A DNA stretch of 64,000 bases from Lasiosphaeris hirsuta (taxonomy: Eukaryota; Ascomycota; Sordariomycetes; Sordariales; Lasiosphaeriaceae). Location of the stretch: the NCBI GenBank assembly GCA_030549175.1, contig JAUKUA010000005.1, positions 2,542,001 through 2,606,000 on the forward strand, read 5' to 3'. Positions 1 to 10,421 of this stretch are shown in pieces. Within the stretch, counting starts at the first letter, position 1. Each line of letters opens with the position of its first letter. Position numbers and translations under genes: made by a program. Under the pieces are notes generated by a model, which was not told the DNA's origin, did not search any database, and worked only from the letters and a program-made list of their open reading frames with translations.

Positions 1-753
1 ACGGGGCAACTGCTTGACATAAACGTCATCACAGCCTTCGCTCACAAGCATGACATATTCGTCATCTGGGACCTCGCACACGCCGTTGGCAATGTCCCGC
101 TGTCGCTCCACGACTGGAACGCCGATGCCGCCGCCTGGTGCTCCTACAAGTACCTCAACTCCGGCCCGGGCAGCATCGGCGGCCTTTTTGTGCACGAGCG
201 CCACAGCCAAGTAACCAAGGCCGTCACAGACACCAAACCTGAGGAAGGGTACACGAACCGGCTTGCGGGCTGGTGGGGCAATGATAAGAGCAGCAGATTC
301 ACCATGGCCAACAAGTTCCACCCTGTCGCCGGTGCTGCCGGATTCCAGCTCAGCAATCCAAGCATCTTGGATATCACGAGCCTGAGCGCTTCGCTCGAAG
401 TCTTTGGCCTCGCTGGCGGTATGCAGCCCCTGCGCAAGAAGTCACTGCGTCTAACAGCATATTTGGAAACGCTTCTCGCGGGTATGAAGGAGGAGGACAA
501 GGCGATGTTTCGTATCATCACCCCCTCGGACCCGAGGCAGCGTGGCGCGCAGCTGAGCATCCTGTTGGCAGACGGGCTCCTGGGCATCGTCATGAGTACG
601 CTAGAGGCGCGCGGCGTCATTGCCGACGAGCGCAAGCCCGATGTCATCCGCGTGGCGCCCGCGCCCCTGTACAATACATTTGAGGACTGTGTGAGGTTCG
701 TCCAGGTGTTTTCGCTAGCACTCGAGTCGGGCCGGCGCGCCAGGGGCGAGTAG
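1..753 (+). CDS. BNA5: Kynureninase, C-terminal part (5' end outside window)
   Basis: Kynureninase is a cytosolic PLP enzyme of the kynurenine pathway. It cleaves kynurenine or 3-hydroxykynurenine to anthranilate or 3-hydroxyanthranilate plus alanine, leading to NAD. The reading frame is open from base 1 and gives 250 residues to the TAG at 751-753. Fragment residues 24-31 read DLAHAVGN, which carries the aspartate that contacts the PLP pyridine nitrogen in this family. Residues 49-55 read YKYLNSG, so the lysine at 148-150 should be the Schiff-base lysine. The C-terminal small domain is complete (RLAGWWGNDKSSRF, then the terminal helices). No intron is visible in this part. The missing N-terminus lies upstream of the window. 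The family assignment is secure. Confidence 0.95.
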   Translation, partial: TGQLLDINVITAFAHKHDIFVIWDLAHAVGNVPLSLHDWNADAAAWCSYKYLNSGPGSIGGLFVHERHSQVTKAVTDTKPEEGYTNRLAGWWGNDKSSRFTMANKFHPVAGAAGFQLSNPSILDITSLSASLEVFGLAGGMQPLRKKSLRLTAYLETLLAGMKEEDKAMFRIITPSDPRQRGAQLSILLADGLLGIVMSTLEARGVIADERKPDVIRVAPAPLYNTFEDCVRFVQVFSLALESGRRARGE

Positions 754-2682
754 ATTACGACCGAGTCTAGAATGACATTGATGTAAAGTTTCCCCCGTGT
801 CTCTGATTGTACAGCTGGCTGTTCATCTCATAGATTTCGGCCAGTCGCGTGCTATGCTGGCTTTGGCTGATGGCCAATGGCCCATTCCTCGGACTGAAGA
901 GCTCGATCCACATGTCAAGGTGGGTAGGACGAGAGAATGACAGGCTCTTCCCGGTCAGAGATTGATAGGATGGCATATGCGGTGCTATGCTGAAGGCCAG
1001 AAGCATGGCGTCTCTTTTCCCCTTTCGGATGTCGCTGCTTTTCCTGCCGGCTATGTAAGTTTTGCTAACGACATCAAATTCATCCTTCACGTTAGAATAT
1101 TATTAGTACTACTGAGACCTAGTTGGCGGATTGGAAATGGAAGTATTGCACAACATGCTTAGGATAAAGCAGCCAGCTTTTATCTCAGGTAATTGGTTAC
1201 TTTGAGTTCAACGCAGCTAGCATATGCAAAGTGACTACGTATGTATGTAACACTACTCTAGGGTCACCTTGAGGTACGGAGCCATACTGCCCGCTACTCG
1301 GCGTGATCATACTTTGGAGATCTCGTAATAAATGATCAGATATGAGCAATATTGTGTCACATTGTTCAGGACGAGTGAGAAGCGCCCGTCTGATGATGTT
1401 CGGGCAGAAGCGACTAGCTAGTTTACACACCATGTTGGCCCCAAAACTGGAAAACGTTATCATCCTTCCGAGGAGACGGGAAAGCTAACACCGAAGCGAG
1501 ACTTCCCCAATCCCAATATCCTACGGGGCCGCCACTTCTGATACAGCGGGTTGTGTATCCAAATCTGCCCTTTGCCAGGGATCCTATCATTCTAGACGCT
1601 GCCAAGGAAGCATCTCTAAAGTCTTCTTAATTTACCACACCTCACGATAGGTATCTTTTTTTGTTTTTTTTTGGGGGGGGGGGGGGGGGGGGGGGTGCAA
1701 GCCAACACTGCCTGTCTACCACAAAGCACTTGAGTGGCATCCATACTTTGGAACGGCAGCTGGGGCACTAACCACAAAGGCCAGCCGCAAAAGGCCAAGT
1801 CCTTGCCCAACATGATGATAAGGCAGACTGCAGGACGGGCCTGACCCCAACACCACAGAGAAAAGGTGCCCTTCACTCTCACTCACATGTTCCCGAGCGC
1901 CTCACCGTACCACACCGTGTGGAAAGGAACACTGAATTGTGGATACATCCTCTCCCTGTACTCTTCCTAAGCCTAGTCATATATACCAACCGCGATGGTC
2001 GGGGAGACGGAGACTTGTCCACAATGCAATATGACCAGCAACTCCCAATTTACCTAACGCATTTGATACTAACAATCTGAAGCATGGCATCATGTTGGCA
2101 AAAGTCCCTGACTAGGGTCTCGGTTAAGAATATGTCAAGGATTTCGATGGCTTCCCTGTGACTTTCGTGGATTTATCTGTATCATCCAAGTTTTTGGCTG
2201 TGATCTTCTGATGCCTCAAAAATATGGAATGGGGAGGACTGACGGTTGCCTCGAGACTTGGATGGGTATCAGAACGCTGAGGTATCGAAGTGCTAGGGTT
2301 CATTGACTCCAGAACAGTTTCCTATCATGGCTTCTCAACCCCGAGCCAGTGGACTCCCCGTCCTGCAGTTACAATGCAGGATAAGAGCACAGACACAAAT
2401 ATTGCAAGGAGGCAACTTGAGTTGGGCAATTTCCATAGAGCAAGGTAGTGATGACACCGTATTTGCCGGTATCCTACCCAACCACCATGCCGAGCGCATC
2501 CATGGTAATAGCTGCCATGTCTTGACGAAGCAAGCTTGCGTTGGTATTCACTAGCTTGAATGTGGTGCTAGGGAATCGCAAACAAATAGCAGACCTTTCC
2601 CGTAAGACCGCCTGAGATGCTCCTAAAACACATGAAAAAAGCGCCCCGACTGCCAGCCCGAACTGCCCATTTAGTTCCCATT
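754..2682. other. Intergenic region between converging genes
   Basis: This is about 1.9 kb between the 3' ends of kynureninase (+) and eL32 (-). No reading frame has protein-like composition or recognisable motifs. It contains the T-rich/G23 tract listed separately. No tRNA and no convincing transposon was seen. Confidence 0.6.
1655..1695 (+). repeat. Homopolymer tract: T-rich run followed by 23 consecutive G
   Basis: A T-rich run (TCTTTTTTTGTTTTTTTTT) ends in an uninterrupted run of 23 G from 1673 to 1695. Runs of this length are unstable and error-prone in sequencing, so the exact length may be inexact. The G run could form a quadruplex. Confidence 0.85.
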
Positions 2683-3471
2683 TCAGACCTCAGTCGTGAC
2701 CTTCGCCTTGGAGTTGGTGACCTTGACTCCTAATTGCTTCGCGCGCGCAATGATGTCGACCCGCTTTCTCGACGAAACGTTGTGGGCGATCCTATTGCCA
2801 TTCAGTCAGCATGCGTTCATAGCGCCTGTCCGTGTTCCCCTCGAGCCTCCTAAGCTGTGATGTACTAGAGGTTGGGTAAGTCAGAGGGGAGGAAGGGATT
2901 AAAACGCACTCTGCGGCAAAGGTCTTGTTGTGCATGAGCAGGAGCTCAATGTCGTTGAGGTTGCTGACAAGGAACGCCTTGTGGCCCGAGGGCATCATGT
3001 GGCGAGTCTTCTTGTTGGAGCCATAACCGATCTGTGTGATTGCCATATTAGTTTACGTGCCTGATGGCCGTTATACCCTAGCCCGCACGACCACGAATTG
3101 ATCTGGCTCATTCGTCTCCCAGAGCAGAAATTCGGACAGCCGTAGCTGCACTTCGTGCGGGCGAGGCGGGGGTAACAATCCACGTACCGAGGGAAGGGCC
3201 AGGTTAGACTTGAAGCGTCTGCGGACTCTGTTGTCGATACCCTTCGGCTTTCTCCACTTTGCGCCAACACGCATAAAGCGATCACTCTGGTGTCTCATAA
3301 ACACCTTCGTGCCTGGTATTCACATCCTCGTCAACACACTGTAGTCTCTTCGTTGCTGTCGGGGGGGAAGGTTTTCGGAGAGGGGAGGGGCTGGAATTGG
3401 CAGCCGGGAGGGGGTCGGATCTCGAACGTACGCTTCTTCACAATCGGAACGTGCTTCTTTGCGGAAACCAT
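2683..3471 (-). CDS. RPL32: 60S ribosomal protein eL32 (L32)
   Basis: This is a structural protein of the large ribosomal subunit, 131 residues, against about 130 in yeast. Four coding exons on the minus strand are joined by GT-AG borders: 3432-3471, 3188-3312, 2910-3031 and 2683-2791. The introns are 3313-3431, 3032-3187 and 2792-2909. The start gives [20 protein letters not shown]; then come [40 protein letters not shown] and a C-terminus ending [12 protein letters not shown], all matching the family. A further intron appears to sit in the 5' UTR at 3472-3539, with donor GTATGA, branch-like CTGAC and acceptor CAG directly before the ATG. High intron number and a leader intron are common in fungal ribosomal-protein genes. 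The gene is transcribed away from the short promoter at 3540-3700, where a TTAGGGTT box occurs. Confidence 0.95.
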
Positions 3472-3539
3472 CTGGAAGGAATGTCAGAATACACCTAGAC
3501 GTGCGATCTACGCAGCATCTGAGCAAGAATTCATCATAC
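3472..3539 (-). other. Putative 5'-UTR intron of RPL32
   Basis: On the minus strand GGTATGATG at 3540-3532 is a good donor. ATTCTGACATTCCTTCCAG immediately precedes the ATG and has a branch-like CTGAC and a pyrimidine-rich acceptor. The 68-nt length fits the other introns. It was inferred from splice consensus only. Confidence 0.6.
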
Positions 3540-3630
3540 CTTGACTGTCGGGGTTGTCGATTGATGGTCGAAATTTGGCGTCGTCGCTATGGGATACCAG
3601 AGAAAAATTCCAGAAATTGAGCTGGTGGGC

Positions 3631-3638
3631 TTAGGGTT
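3631..3638 (-). promoter_or_regulatory. Telomere-box-like motif (AACCCTAA) upstream of RPL32
   Basis: TTAGGGTT on the plus strand is AACCCTAA in the sense of RPL32. It lies about 90 nt upstream of the predicted leader-intron donor. TTAGGG-type sites bound by Tbf1-like factors are known in ribosomal-protein promoters of several fungi. An 8-mer like this is expected about twice in this window by chance, so a role is only suggested. Confidence 0.35.
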
Positions 3639-3702
3639 GTGCGAAAATTGTTAAGGCTGTGTGGGTCGTGCGCCAAGTTTTCGAAGTGGGGCGGCAAGGC
3701 GC

Positions 3703-3728
3703 CACACACACACACACACACATACACA
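3703..3728 (+). repeat. (CA)n microsatellite
   Basis: A CA dinucleotide run of about nine uninterrupted units is followed by CATACACA. It lies in the RPL32 upstream region and probably has no coding role. Confidence 0.85.
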
Positions 3729-4471
3729 AGCCACACATCGCTCCGACCAAGTCCAACCGACTGGCTTCACGACTGGAGTGGCGCCACTTGACTCCACTTT
3801 CAGTTCACTCACTGATGATGATCCATTCCATCAACTGCCACCACCAACACAGAGGGCATCTCTACCATAAATAAGTGCTTCAATAGTGAACATTTCAACG
3901 TCAGCATAACACCTGCTACGCGCCTTTTCCCGTTCTTTTAGGAAACTCAATATAGTTTACAAGAAATAGGCACCGCTTTCACATTTTTCTCGTACTTTCT
4001 CTGGAGCAATTGCTAAATGGTTGGTGTGTGCATTAGGGGTATGCCTCAGTCTATGTGCCCTCCTTTATGAAAACAATGACCATACAAGGTAACCCATCTA
4101 ACAAGCAATCCCTTTCCTGGATCGTCTGCAAGCCAATTTGAGAAAAAATGTTCCCGCTGAAGGTCCATAAGTCATGCCCAGACATGCAGCTGCTCAAAAG
4201 TGAGGCAGGCTACTCTGTCCAAGGGGAATGCCATGCGCGCTGCCCGGGTTATCCAACCGGCCAAGCCACTGGGGATAGTTCGGCGGCTTGGCAATTGGGA
4301 TATCAAGGTAGCGCCTTTGGGGCCCAAGTCGGTTCTGACTATGGGCCCTCCACTGGCCAACAAACCGTCCCAAGCAGGAAAGCTTACTCTAGTTGTTGGT
4401 AACGGCCTTGTGCTGAAAATTCTACCCAACATATACGCCACTGCGGTTGCTAAGTTGCACCCCTACCCTAT

Positions 4472-5955
4472 TTACTGAGTGGCGCACTGAGGACCGCCCT
4501 CTCCACCCTCGTCATCATCGTCCTCCCAGTCGTTGCCGTACCGAGGGTCGCCCTGGTGAGCGCCCATCTGTGAGTGATCGTAAGCATATGTCCACGCTGA
4601 GTGACCGGCCTGATTCCAGAAATAGTTGACTTACCTGCTCAATATCGGCATCCTCTTCATACTCGACCTCGTCCACTTCGACGGAAGCGATTGGTGGGCC
4701 GGGAGGGGGCAGGAGCTTCTGTAGAGCCTCATACTCGGCTTCGCTGTTCAACCAGCCGTTCTCGGGGAACTCGATCTTGACGACGAGGTAAAGGTCTCCC
4801 TTGACCTCTCCGCGCTTCTGGGGCATGCCTTCGTTGTGAACCTTGATGGTCTCACCAGGACGCAAGATTTTGCCACGGGGATGGTCGATGAAAATTCCGC
4901 GACCGTCCAGGTGCTTGACAACAACACGCGAAAAGCCGCCTAGGGCCTCGCTCAGTGTGACGGTCAAATCCGCAGAGAGGTCGTGTCCGATGCGGGTGAA
5001 GATATCGTGGGGCTCCTCGACCAGGTGGAAGATCAGATCGCCTGGGGTCTGATCGGGGAGCTGATCGGCCTCACCCTCCAAGACAATTCGCTCGCCCTGC
5101 ATGGAGCCACGGGGGATGTAAAGCTCTAACGCCTTGTTCTCCTTGACGGTGCGCTTGCCCTTGCACTTCTTGCAACGATCCTTCTCCTTGTAGTACATAC
5201 CAGAACCCTGGCAGTGGTCACAAGGGATGACCTGCTTGCGAACCAAGCCGGGGCCAACTTGCTGGTAGGCCTCTTGAAGACCGGCACCTCTGCAGCGGTC
5301 GCACTTGTTCGGCTTCACCTTTTCCTTGGCGCCGGTGCCCTTGCACTGACCACAGATGATTTGCTTCTCGGCGGCGAACTTGACCGTCTTCCCCTTGTAG
5401 AGCTCCTCGAGGGTGACCTTGTACGGCTGCTCCTCGTCAGGGCTGCGTCTGGCCCGGCGAGGGCCACCGGGGCCACCGGGGCCACCGGGGCCACCCGGAC
5501 CGCCCATGCCCATGCCGAACATTTGAGATAGAATGTCGTCGAGGTTAACTTCGGCTCCGCCATGGCCTCTTGAGGGGTCGAATGCAGCCATGCCGTGGGC
5601 ATCGTACATGTGGCGCTTCTCCTCATCGCGAAGGATTTCGTAAGCCTGCGTGACAGCCTTGAACTTGACTTCGGACTCGGCTCGCTGCTCCTCGGGCACC
5701 TTGTCGGGATGATGTTGCAAGGCGAGCTAGTGAGGATGTTAGGATGGGAGGGATGGAGGTGCTGGAGAGGACATTCGAACTCACCTTGCGATAGGCCTTC
5801 TTGATATCATTGGGGCTCGCTGTCTTGTCGACGCCGAGGAGGGCTGTGTGCCGTTTGGTCAGTACAGGAGGAACGCGGTGGCCGAGGGTGGGGAGAGGTA
5901 GCGGCTTACCATAGAGATCTTCATCCTCGCCGTTCATGTTGCTGGAGCCATCCAT
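4472..5955 (-). CDS. YDJ1: Type I DnaJ/Hsp40 co-chaperone (Ydj1/Mas5 type), farnesylation motif
   Basis: This co-chaperone stimulates Hsp70 ATPase activity, delivers unfolded clients and supports import into mitochondria and ER. Exons are 5910-5955, 5785-5843, 4635-5726 and 4472-4567, with introns of 66, 58 and 67 nt, giving 430 residues. The order is a J domain with the HPD motif (HHPDKV) around residues 38-43, then a Gly-rich linker with a GGP repeat, a zinc-binding region, the client-binding C-terminal domains and an acidic tail. The zinc region has four CxxC motifs (CGQCKGTG, CDRCRGAG, CDHCQGSG, CKKCKGKR); the last lacks the final G, as in some orthologues. The separate last exon encodes the tail ending PQCATQ, a CaaX box expected to be farnesylated. 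The start ATG at 5955-5953 gives MDGSSNMNGEDEDLY. It shares a 926-bp intergenic region with the divergent mitochondrial GluRS gene. Confidence 0.95.
5462..5499 (-). repeat. 9-bp tandem repeat coding Gly-Gly-Pro in the DnaJ linker
   Basis: About four copies of GGGGCCACC on the plus strand encode the GGPGGPGGPGGP stretch of the Gly-rich region. Such a repeat can change length between strains without shifting the frame. Confidence 0.8.
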
Positions 5956-6881
5956 GATGGGCAAGCTATTGGTGGTGTGAGAGGTATGCGATTTTCAGAT
6001 GGGCGAGTACGCGCGGGTCCGGAGTCTATTCTCGGAGACCGCAATCAATATCAAAGGAATGGTTTTTGGCGGGGTAAAGCGATCCGGAGGGTGTTTTGGA
6101 GGCTTTTGGGCTGGACGGCTGCCTTCTGAAAATTTATTGAGCTGGGCTGGGAATGATGGCGCCCCGCGTTGGCGCCTGCCCTGGGCCTTGTACCCAGCAG
6201 CCAACTGCAAGGGCTGGGCGCCAATCTCTCATCCAACACCACCGCAAGTCCTTCTCAACACCTGGAACGAACGCCTTTCAGAGAGATGGGCGTTTCACGA
6301 ACAGACTGAGCGATGGCCCTTTGTACTATTTCCTGACAACTGAATTCTAGATTTCACATGCACTTCTGTTTTCTTGGTTTAACAAACTATATCTGATGCC
6401 CTCAGCAGCAACGGGAGAAGTAACAGGGTGTGGGGATCCCTACCCGCTTTGTGACATAGTCTGCACTGGAGACACTCGACTTTTTCTGCCGGACAAACGC
6501 GAGATACTCTGTGCCGCAGCTTGCCAACCCAGAACAAATTCTCGTGCAAATATAAATATTGGGAAATGCTAGGGGTTTCCAAAGCCTTTGGTCGTGTGAA
6601 TCTCAAATCATGCTTTCTGTTGATGCAGCACTGCTATTCCTGCCCGCGAAACCCGCATTCCATGGTATTGGGGGTCTCATCAACCCCCCCACTTTTGATT
6701 CCAATCATGGAAAGCGGTCAGGCACAGACATGCAGATGTGCACTGCCACGCCGTGCCACATGCTGTCCCAGCATTGCATTGCCTGCCTTTCGCAAGACTG
6801 TTTTCAATCTGTGGCTTGCAACGCATCCGGATCACCACCCAGCACGAGTTTGAGTCCTTCTGAGGAGAAAGAGGGGGTACC
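5956..6881. other. Shared upstream region of the DnaJ (-) and mt-GluRS (+) genes
   Basis: This 926-bp divergent intergenic region contains no gene. A single TTCacGAA pair at 6294-6301 resembles two units of a heat-shock element. Three or more units would be expected for a functional one, so I do not call it. Confidence 0.6.
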
Positions 6882-8993
6882 ATGAGGGGAATGCTGCTTC
6901 CGCTGAGGCCAACATGTCTGCCGTGTATGCGTGCCCGTTTAAGGGTCACGCTGCTCTTTCCCAGATGCCAGTCGTTCGCTGCGAGCTCACTCACAAGCTC
7001 GAGACTCGGGAAAGGAGGCACGGGAAGGTCCAGTACTAAGCTTCCCGGCACCTCATGTCGCACCCGCTTTGCACCATCACCAACTGGCTACATGCACCTG
7101 GGTTCTTTGAGGACGGCCTTGTACAACTTTATTATTGCCAAAGCCACGGGCGGGCAGTTCATATTGCGCGTCGAAGACACCGATCAGGTTTTTTTGTCCT
7201 GGCATTCAATACTCAAATTGCAACTGACGAAATCCCAGAGCCGCCTTGTTCCAGATGCTGAGGAGAGGGTTATTCGAGACTTGAAGTGGGCCGGGCTCGA
7301 CTGGGATGAAGGTGTGCTGCTGAGAAGCACGGCTGTTGTTCCCTTAACCTCCAGCTGATGGCAGCTCTGCAGGACCCGGTATGGGTGGAGAATTCGGCCC
7401 GTACAGACAAGTAAGCAACGGAACCACTGACAACTGTATATCATGAACTCACAGTCGCAAAACTTGATTAGTCTGAGAGATTGCCTCTCTACCATGAGCA
7501 CGCCGACAAGCTGCTCCGTGCGGGAAAAGCCTACAGGTGCTTCTGTACACCCGAGGAGTTAGACGTGTATAAAAAGACGCGACATGATCAGAGCCTGCCG
7601 GATCATTATCCAGGTACTTGTAGCCACATCTCGTCCGGAGAATCTGAAGAACGCGCAAGCAAGGGGGATGCCTATGCTGTGCGATTCAAAGTCGATGGCC
7701 AGACCGTGGCCACGCAGGATATCATCTACGGTCGCTACTCGAAAAAGGAGCCCGAAGAAGACTTCATCATCATAAAGCGTGATAGGTTTCCTACCTACCA
7801 CTTTGCCAATGTCATTGATGACTACTTCATGAAGATAACCCATGTTATCCGGGGGGCTGTCAGTTCAACCGCCCTTGAAAGCCCGAGCAAAACACCAAAA
7901 GACTGACTTACAAACAGGAATGGCTTATTTCTACCCCTAAACATGTCCGGCTTTATGATGCCTTTGGATGGATGCCGCCCCAATTCGCCCACCTCGGGCT
8001 GCTTGTAAATGCGGAGCGGCAGAAGCTGAGCAAGCGTTTCGCGGGGACAACCCTAAGCTACTACCAAGAAAAGAACATCCTGCCAGCTGCTCTCCTCAAC
8101 TTTGTTCTGCTTCAGGGCTGGGGACAAAACCAGAGCAAGCCAAACATCTTGAATCTGGAGGAAATGATTGCCAACGTAAGCAGCCCGCCCCTGTGATCGA
8201 AGCTTGAAGCTCACCCCTCCAGGCCTCTCTCAAATACAGTAAAGGCGACATCATTGTCGATGTGCGCAAGCTCTGGTTCTTCCAGGACAAGCACCTTCGC
8301 CGGGCCCTCGAAACCCCATCTCCCACCCTTGCTGTCGACCCAATTCTGAAAGAAACCCTGGTCGTCCCCATTCGCAATATCATCGACTCTGTCGAGCGCA
8401 AGAAGACGTCGCCATCCGCAGCTCTCGCCATCCCTGCCGAACTCGACCTGCTCTCGATCCAAAAGCCGGTGCTCGAAAACTGGCTCTCCGTCGACGAGCA
8501 CGTTCGCGACCAGCACGTCCTCGCCGTCCTGCGCGCCACGAAGACCCCCGACACCAAGGGCATCGGCGCCTGGGTGGCTAACAACCGCTACCTTTTCTGG
8601 CGCGTCCCGGCAAACCTATATCGGCACTCGCTAGCCGAAGCTGCCTTCCCCGCCGAGGTCAGCCTGGCCGGGACGAGGGGGGGACCCTTCGACGCGATGC
8701 GGTACGTACTGGATTGGGTCAAGGGGGTTACGGAGGAGGCGTGGATGGACGAGACGTTTGTGAAGTTAGTGCCGACTATCGCACAAAATATCAGCGTGGT
8801 GGAGGGGGCTGAGGAGGACAAGTATTTGGGCTTCAGATTTATACGATGGGCACTGTTTGGTTCGGTCCAGGGGCCGGCGTTGGGCAAGGTTATGCTGGTA
8901 CTGGGGAGGCATGAGACGATAGAACGACTGGAAAAAGCTATCAGGATGATGGCAGCTGATGCAGAGGCGATGGAGCTAGAAAGGGCAGATTAG
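6882..8993 (+). CDS. MSE1: Mitochondrial glutamyl-tRNA synthetase
   Basis: This enzyme charges mitochondrial tRNA-Glu (in many systems also tRNA-Gln before amidation). There are six exons: 6882-7187, 7239-7311, 7373-7410, 7472-7858, 7918-8175 and 8223-8993. Introns are 47-61 nt and the product has 610 residues. The N-terminus ([20 protein letters not shown]) is rich in Arg and hydrophobic residues with no acidic residue, as expected for a mitochondrial presequence. Class I signatures are present: [20 protein letters not shown] holds the HIGH-type motif (MHLG) and ERQKLSKRF the KMSKS-type motif (KLSKR). The C-terminal anticodon-binding region follows. Intron 1 (7188-7238) starts with the weak donor GTTTTT, is 51 nt long and has no stop, so its retention would add 17 residues in frame. 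Exon 4 ends at a GTCAGT donor. An AATAAA at 9050-9055 may be the polyadenylation signal. Confidence 0.93.
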
Positions 8994-9049
8994 AGGCTCG
9001 GCCGTGTTGTATCATACTGTAGAATTATTGAACGACTTGTTCATTGTAC

Positions 9050-9055
9050 AATAAA
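9050..9055 (+). terminator. Possible polyadenylation signal of mt-GluRS gene
   Basis: AATAAA lies 57 nt after the TAG of the preceding gene. The position is right for a fungal poly(A) signal, but fungal signals are degenerate and this was not confirmed. Confidence 0.45.
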
Positions 9056-9215
9056 GAAATGTAGACCAGAGCTTTGCCTTGTGTGGACAGACAGTCAACA
9101 AATTTTGTATTTTTCCCATCCATGACGCCGCGTAATTAAAATATGTCATCATGTCATGGCTCTTAGTATGCAACCCCTAGTACCGGCCTAACTACCAAGT
9201 TCTAACTACAAAGTC

Positions 9216-10421
9216 CTAGTGTCCACCCTTCCCACAGCCGCAAGTCGGGGCGTTGCCCGTGCCGCCTCCAAACAACTTGGACTTGACATCGGCTGCCATC
9301 AGGCCTGCCCGCTCCTTAGCCGCGATCTGGTTGACGTCGCGGACAATCTTCTCCATGGCCCCATCTATTCCCTTGGCTGAGACAGGACCGGCAGCACCCT
9401 GGCCTCCACCCCTACCGGTTCGTGAGACAAGGCCCGCTACCTCCTGTACCCGGACGCCCAGGTCGGCCATCTGGCTGCTTGCGTAGTCGCGGTTGGTGAT
9501 GAGGGGGTTCTGCGCGAGCGTCTGCACCCAGTACTTGTTCCACAGCAGCTCAAGCAGGCGGCTGTCTAGGGTGCTCTTGAAGTGCTCCACCTCGAGCGCG
9601 TAGTACTTGCTGGCGTGGGCGCCGAAGTCCTCGGCCTTGGCGACGGGGACGGATTGGCTGCCATCCTGGCCGACGACGCCGCCGCTGCCACTGCCTGAGG
9701 CTTCGCCTGTTGTTGGGACTGCCGCCTTGTGGCTCTCGGGGTATGTGCGGAATGCACCAATCTCGACCTTGTTGGCGCTGGTGGTGCGGTCTGGGTCGAT
9801 GACGACAGCAACGAAGGGGTCGTTGAATGACTGTTGCAGATGCTGCGTGCTCACGTCGATGCCGGAAAGCCAGCACCCGTATCCCGGGTGACTATGGTAC
9901 CATCCGACCACATTCTCCTCCCGGGTGCCCTCCTCACGGCACAGGCGCAGGTACTCAACCAGGTACTCGTTTGCGTCGTCCTGCGCGTTGACTCGTGTCT
10001 CGGTGCCAATGACGGGGAGTCGGAAGGCGTCTGTCACAACGAGGGTTCCGCCTGCGATGCTAGAGCTGGCGTTGCTGTTGCCGCCAGAGGAGTTGTCCAT
10101 CACGTAGCCCTGCATCAGACCCATTACTTCGAACGCGCCGCCGGAGCGCGCATGCATCACCATTTTCATGAGGGCCACAGCCGAGATGCGCACAGTCTTG
10201 AAGTAGTGGACGTCTTTCAGCCATGGCTTCTTGGAGGCGATAGCGTTGTTTGAAGCTGCATCGTAGTTGTAGAGCGCATCGCGCTTGGGGTCAGAGAGGC
10301 GGTCGGTTGCGAGGAGCTCTGCAGCGCGTTTGTGTTAGCGACGATAGCTCTTGCGCATCAGATATCTGACTCTCGGATTATCGGAGGGTGAGATTGTGAG
10401 ATGCCTACCCATCGTGAACAT
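9216..10421 (-). CDS. CSN5: COP9 signalosome subunit 5, JAMM metalloprotease
   Basis: CSN5 is the catalytic subunit of the COP9 signalosome. It removes Nedd8 from cullins and so controls cullin-RING ubiquitin ligases; in filamentous fungi it affects development and light responses. A tiny first coding exon (10409-10421, MFTM plus one base) joins exon 2 (9216-10318) across an 89-nt... intron at 10319-10408 with GTAGGC and GCAG borders, giving 371 residues. The N-terminal part includes the family's [11 protein letters not shown] motif. The JAMM/MPN+ zinc site is complete: Glu68 (FEVMGLMQG), then [14 protein letters not shown] with His146, His148 and Asp159. The C-terminus is a Cys/Gly-rich tail (CGCGKGGH). 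The first exon is placed by splice consensus and is less certain than the rest. Confidence 0.93.

Larger units (their letters stand above)
3540..4471. other. Intergenic region with RPL32 promoter and (CA)n tract
   Basis: This is 0.9 kb between the 5' end of RPL32 and the 3' end of the DnaJ gene; both are on the minus strand. It holds a TTAGGGTT box at 3631-3638 and a (CA)n microsatellite at about 3703-3728. No gene is visible in the remainder. Confidence 0.6.

Noticed and set aside
6292..6302. Heat-shock-element-like TTCacGAA near the DnaJ gene
   Set aside because: Only two adjacent units; a functional element normally needs three or more alternating GAA/TTC units.
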